A stretch of DNA of 37,970 nt from an uncultured bacterium (lineage in GTDB: Bacteria; Verrucomicrobiota; Kiritimatiellia; PWTM01): assembly GCA_900661335.1 (NCBI GenBank), contig CAACVY010000025.1, positions 1 through 37,970 of the forward strand, given 5' to 3'. The notes below the pieces were generated by a model. It worked only from the letters and a program-made list of their open reading frames with translations. It did not search any database and was not told the DNA's origin. The translations under genes and the position numbers were made by a program. Positions 36,166-37,970 of the stretch are shown in pieces (position 1 is the stretch's first letter; each line of letters starts with the position of its first letter).

Positions 36166-37341
36166 ATGGATATCGAGGTTCCAGACCGTTCCCCCCTTGC
36201 GAACTCTCGGCGGCTGGTGGTGAAGATCGGCAGCCGCGTGCTCGTTCGTTCCGACGGGCGTCCCGAGCTTTCGCGGTTGCGGGCGCTGGTTCGCGACATC
36301 GTCGCGGCACGTCGCCAGGGGCGGGAGGTCGTGGTGGTGACGTCCGGGGCGATTGGCACGGGAATGGAGGTGTTGGGTTGGAAACGCCGGCCGCGGAGCA
36401 TGCCCGACCTGCAGGCGGCGGCGGCGGTGGGCCAGCTGAAGCTCATGGCCCTCTATGACCGTGCATTTCAGGCGTACCGATGCCGGATCGGGCAGGTGCT
36501 TCTCACGCATGACGCCCTAACGCAGCGAGAGCGTCACCTCAACGCTCGGAACACGCTCCTGCGGCTGCTCGAACACGGGGTGATCCCGATCATCAACGAA
36601 AACGACGCAGTGGCGACGGAAGAGATCCGGTTCGGCGACAATGATCTTCTGTCTTCCTTGGTGGCCATGCTATTGGACGCCGACCTTTTGGTGTTGTTGA
36701 CCACGGTGGACGGACTCCGAGCGCCGGCGGCTGGTGGGCGCACGCGCCGGGTTCGTTGGCTGCCGTCGGTCACGCCGGCGGCGCTGAGAATGGTCTTCGG
36801 TTCGGCCAACGAGATCTCGACCGGAGGGATGGCTTCCAAGCTCCAATCGGCGCAGAACGTGGCGCGTGTGGGGATTCCCGTGGTGATTGCGGACGGGCGG
36901 CGGCCGGGCGTTCTTACGCGGGTGTTAACAGGGGAGGACGTCGGAACACTGATCGGGCAGCCGCAGAAGCAGTTGCGATGGGACGCTCGGGAGCGCTGGA
37001 TCGGGTTTTTCCATCGTCCTAAAGGGGCGGTGGTGGTGGACGAAGGCGCAGTTCGGGCTATTGTACAGGAAGGGCGAAGTTTGTTGCCCATCGGCGTCCG
37101 CGCCGTGGTCGGCCGTTTTGTGGGTGGCGATGTTGTGGACGTGAAGGACGGTTCGGGACGACTGATTGCCCGCGGGTTGGTGTCGTACAGCTCCAAAGAC
37201 TTGGAACGCATCCGTGGACGCCGCACGTCGGAGATCGCGGGCGTCTTGGGGTCGTGCCCCTATGAAGAGGTAATTCATCGCGACAACATGGTGGTACTGC
37301 TTCAACCAGCAGGAGGTCCAGATGGTCATGAATCTGCATGA
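36166..37341 (+). CDS. proB: Glutamate 5-kinase
   Basis: 391 residues from the ATG at 36166 (TTGAGGCTC just upstream); a GTG at 36148 is the alternative. First step of proline synthesis: phosphorylates glutamate. The N-terminal amino acid kinase domain shows 'LVVKIGSRVLV', 'VVVTSGAIGTGMEVLG', 'PIINENDAVATEEIRFGDND' and 'GSANEISTGGMASKL'. A C-terminal PUA domain (about residues 280-370, 'KGAVVVDEGAVRAI', 'RLIARGLVSYSSKD') is present, as in the long form of the enzyme, where it takes part in proline feedback. The end overlaps the proA start by 20 bases, so proB and proA are coupled. Confidence 0.95.
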   Translation: MDIEVPDRSPLANSRRLVVKIGSRVLVRSDGRPELSRLRALVRDIVAARRQGREVVVVTSGAIGTGMEVLGWKRRPRSMPDLQAAAAVGQLKLMALYDRAFQAYRCRIGQVLLTHDALTQRERHLNARNTLLRLLEHGVIPIINENDAVATEEIRFGDNDLLSSLVAMLLDADLLVLLTTVDGLRAPAAGGRTRRVRWLPSVTPAALRMVFGSANEISTGGMASKLQSAQNVARVGIPVVIADGRRPGVLTRVLTGEDVGTLIGQPQKQLRWDARERWIGFFHRPKGAVVVDEGAVRAIVQEGRSLLPIGVRAVVGRFVGGDVVDVKDGSGRLIARGLVSYSSKDLERIRGRRTSEIAGVLGSCPYEEVIHRDNMVVLLQPAGGPDGHESA

Positions 37342-37970
37342 CGAGATCGTACGCATGGGCGACCAGGCCGTTCGAGCGGCCCGTGAACTGGCCCGGCTCA
37401 GCACGCGGCGAAAAAACGCGATCCTCGAGGCGATGGCCGAGGAGCTCGAGTCACGGCGCGCAACGATCCGGGAGATCAACCAGGCCGAGGTCCAGGCGGC
37501 ACGCGAGGCGGGCTTGCCACCGGCAATGTGTGACCGGCTGGAGCTGACCGACAAGCGGATGGATTCGATGATCCGCGGCCTCCGCAACGTGATCGCGTTG
37601 AAAGATCCGATCGGCACCCGAATCAGCCGCTGGATCCGGCCTAATGGCTTGGTGATTCAGAAAGTGCGCGTACCGATCGGTGTGATTGCGATCATCTACG
37701 AGTCCCGTCCGAACGTCACGGCCGACACAGCCGTCCTATGTGTGAAGACTTCCAACGCAGTGATCTTGCGAGGGGGGAGGGAGGCGCTGAAGACCAACCG
37801 CGCGATCGTGGACGCCATGGTGGCAGGTGGGCGTCGGCGCGGCTTGCCGGAGCATGCCATTCAATTCATTGATACGCCAGACCGGGAGGCGATTCGAGAG
37901 TTGGTCCAACTGGTCGGGCGAGTGGACCTGGTGATCCCGCGCGGTGGGGAAGGCCTCATCCGCAGTGTGG
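37322..37970 (+). CDS. proA: Glutamate-5-semialdehyde dehydrogenase, 5' part
   Basis: Open frame from the ATG at 37322 (AGGAGG five bases upstream) to the right edge, 216 codons, no stop. Second step of proline synthesis: NADPH reduction of gamma-glutamyl phosphate. Family motifs: 'LSTRRKNAILEAMAEELE', 'PIGVIAIIYESRPNVTADTA', 'KTSNAVILRGGREAL' and VIPRGGEGL. The protein is cut by the window end at about half its usual length of about 420 residues; the catalytic cysteine lies beyond it. The start overlaps proB in another frame. Another ATG two codons later is possible. Confidence 0.93.
   Translation, partial: MVMNLHDEIVRMGDQAVRAARELARLSTRRKNAILEAMAEELESRRATIREINQAEVQAAREAGLPPAMCDRLELTDKRMDSMIRGLRNVIALKDPIGTRISRWIRPNGLVIQKVRVPIGVIAIIYESRPNVTADTAVLCVKTSNAVILRGGREALKTNRAIVDAMVAGGRRRGLPEHAIQFIDTPDREAIRELVQLVGRVDLVIPRGGEGLIRSV

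Overview
The window looks like a chromosomal segment of a GC-rich, Gram-negative bacterium of the PVC superphylum, most probably Verrucomicrobiota. The main pointers are a 2.2-kresidue autotransporter-type beta-helix protein ending in a PEP-CTERM sorting tail, sulfatases and sulfatase/GH43 remnants, a WRGPDRSG-type PQQ-propeller protein, a squalene-hopene cyclase-like protein and a PilT-type ATPase. The phylum assignment is inferred from gene content, not from a marker-gene tree.

Layout, left to right. 1-176: 5' end of a minus-strand membrane/coiled-coil gene with a GTG start. 559-1734: GH5-like glycosidase whose acid/base Glu position is Gln. 1735-3087: no recognisable gene. 3088-5651: a divergent pair, a NrpR-type nitrogen repressor (minus) and NADP-type glutamate dehydrogenase (plus), with several dyads between them and a strong terminator after gdhA. 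About 6230-7429: a decayed GH30-type glycosidase. 7430-8335: a regulatory stretch with an inverted repeat and two near-identical promoter/leader units whose hairpins covary. 8336-15022: the giant PEP-CTERM protein. 15398-16021: exported MsrB. 16191-19873 (minus): a four-gene TRAP transporter operon with a TatT lipoprotein (tatT-dctP-dctQ-dctM). 20172-21542: intact sulfatase. 21660-22979 (minus) and 23039-24832 (plus): divergent PQQ-propeller and squalene-hopene cyclase-like genes. 24851-26265 (minus): small Cys-rich protein overlapping pilT. 26927-27732: small basic protein and a DUF2062 membrane protein. 28158-30010: rhomboid protease coupled to era. 30176-31597 (minus): exported Lcl/DUF1566 protein. 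31670-34296 (minus): ruined GH43-type glycosidase and iduronate-2-sulfatase-type sulfatase genes. 35011 to the end: tsaD, proB and the 5' part of proA.

Functional reading. Housekeeping genes (gdhA, era, tsaD, proBA, msrB, pilT) are intact and well conserved. Glycan-degradation genes are in several states: one intact sulfatase, one GH5-like enzyme with a changed catalytic residue, and three clear pseudogenes. This suggests past use of sulfated, hemicellulose-like polysaccharide that is being lost. Four operon junctions are ATGA overlaps or close to it, so translational coupling is common here.

Most worth following up: the duplicated promoter plus covarying 5' hairpin plus conserved CGGTTGGA box upstream of the giant PEP-CTERM gene (7880-8131), and the bacterial NrpR-gdhA divergon with a 14-bp perfect palindrome sitting on the nrpR start codon.
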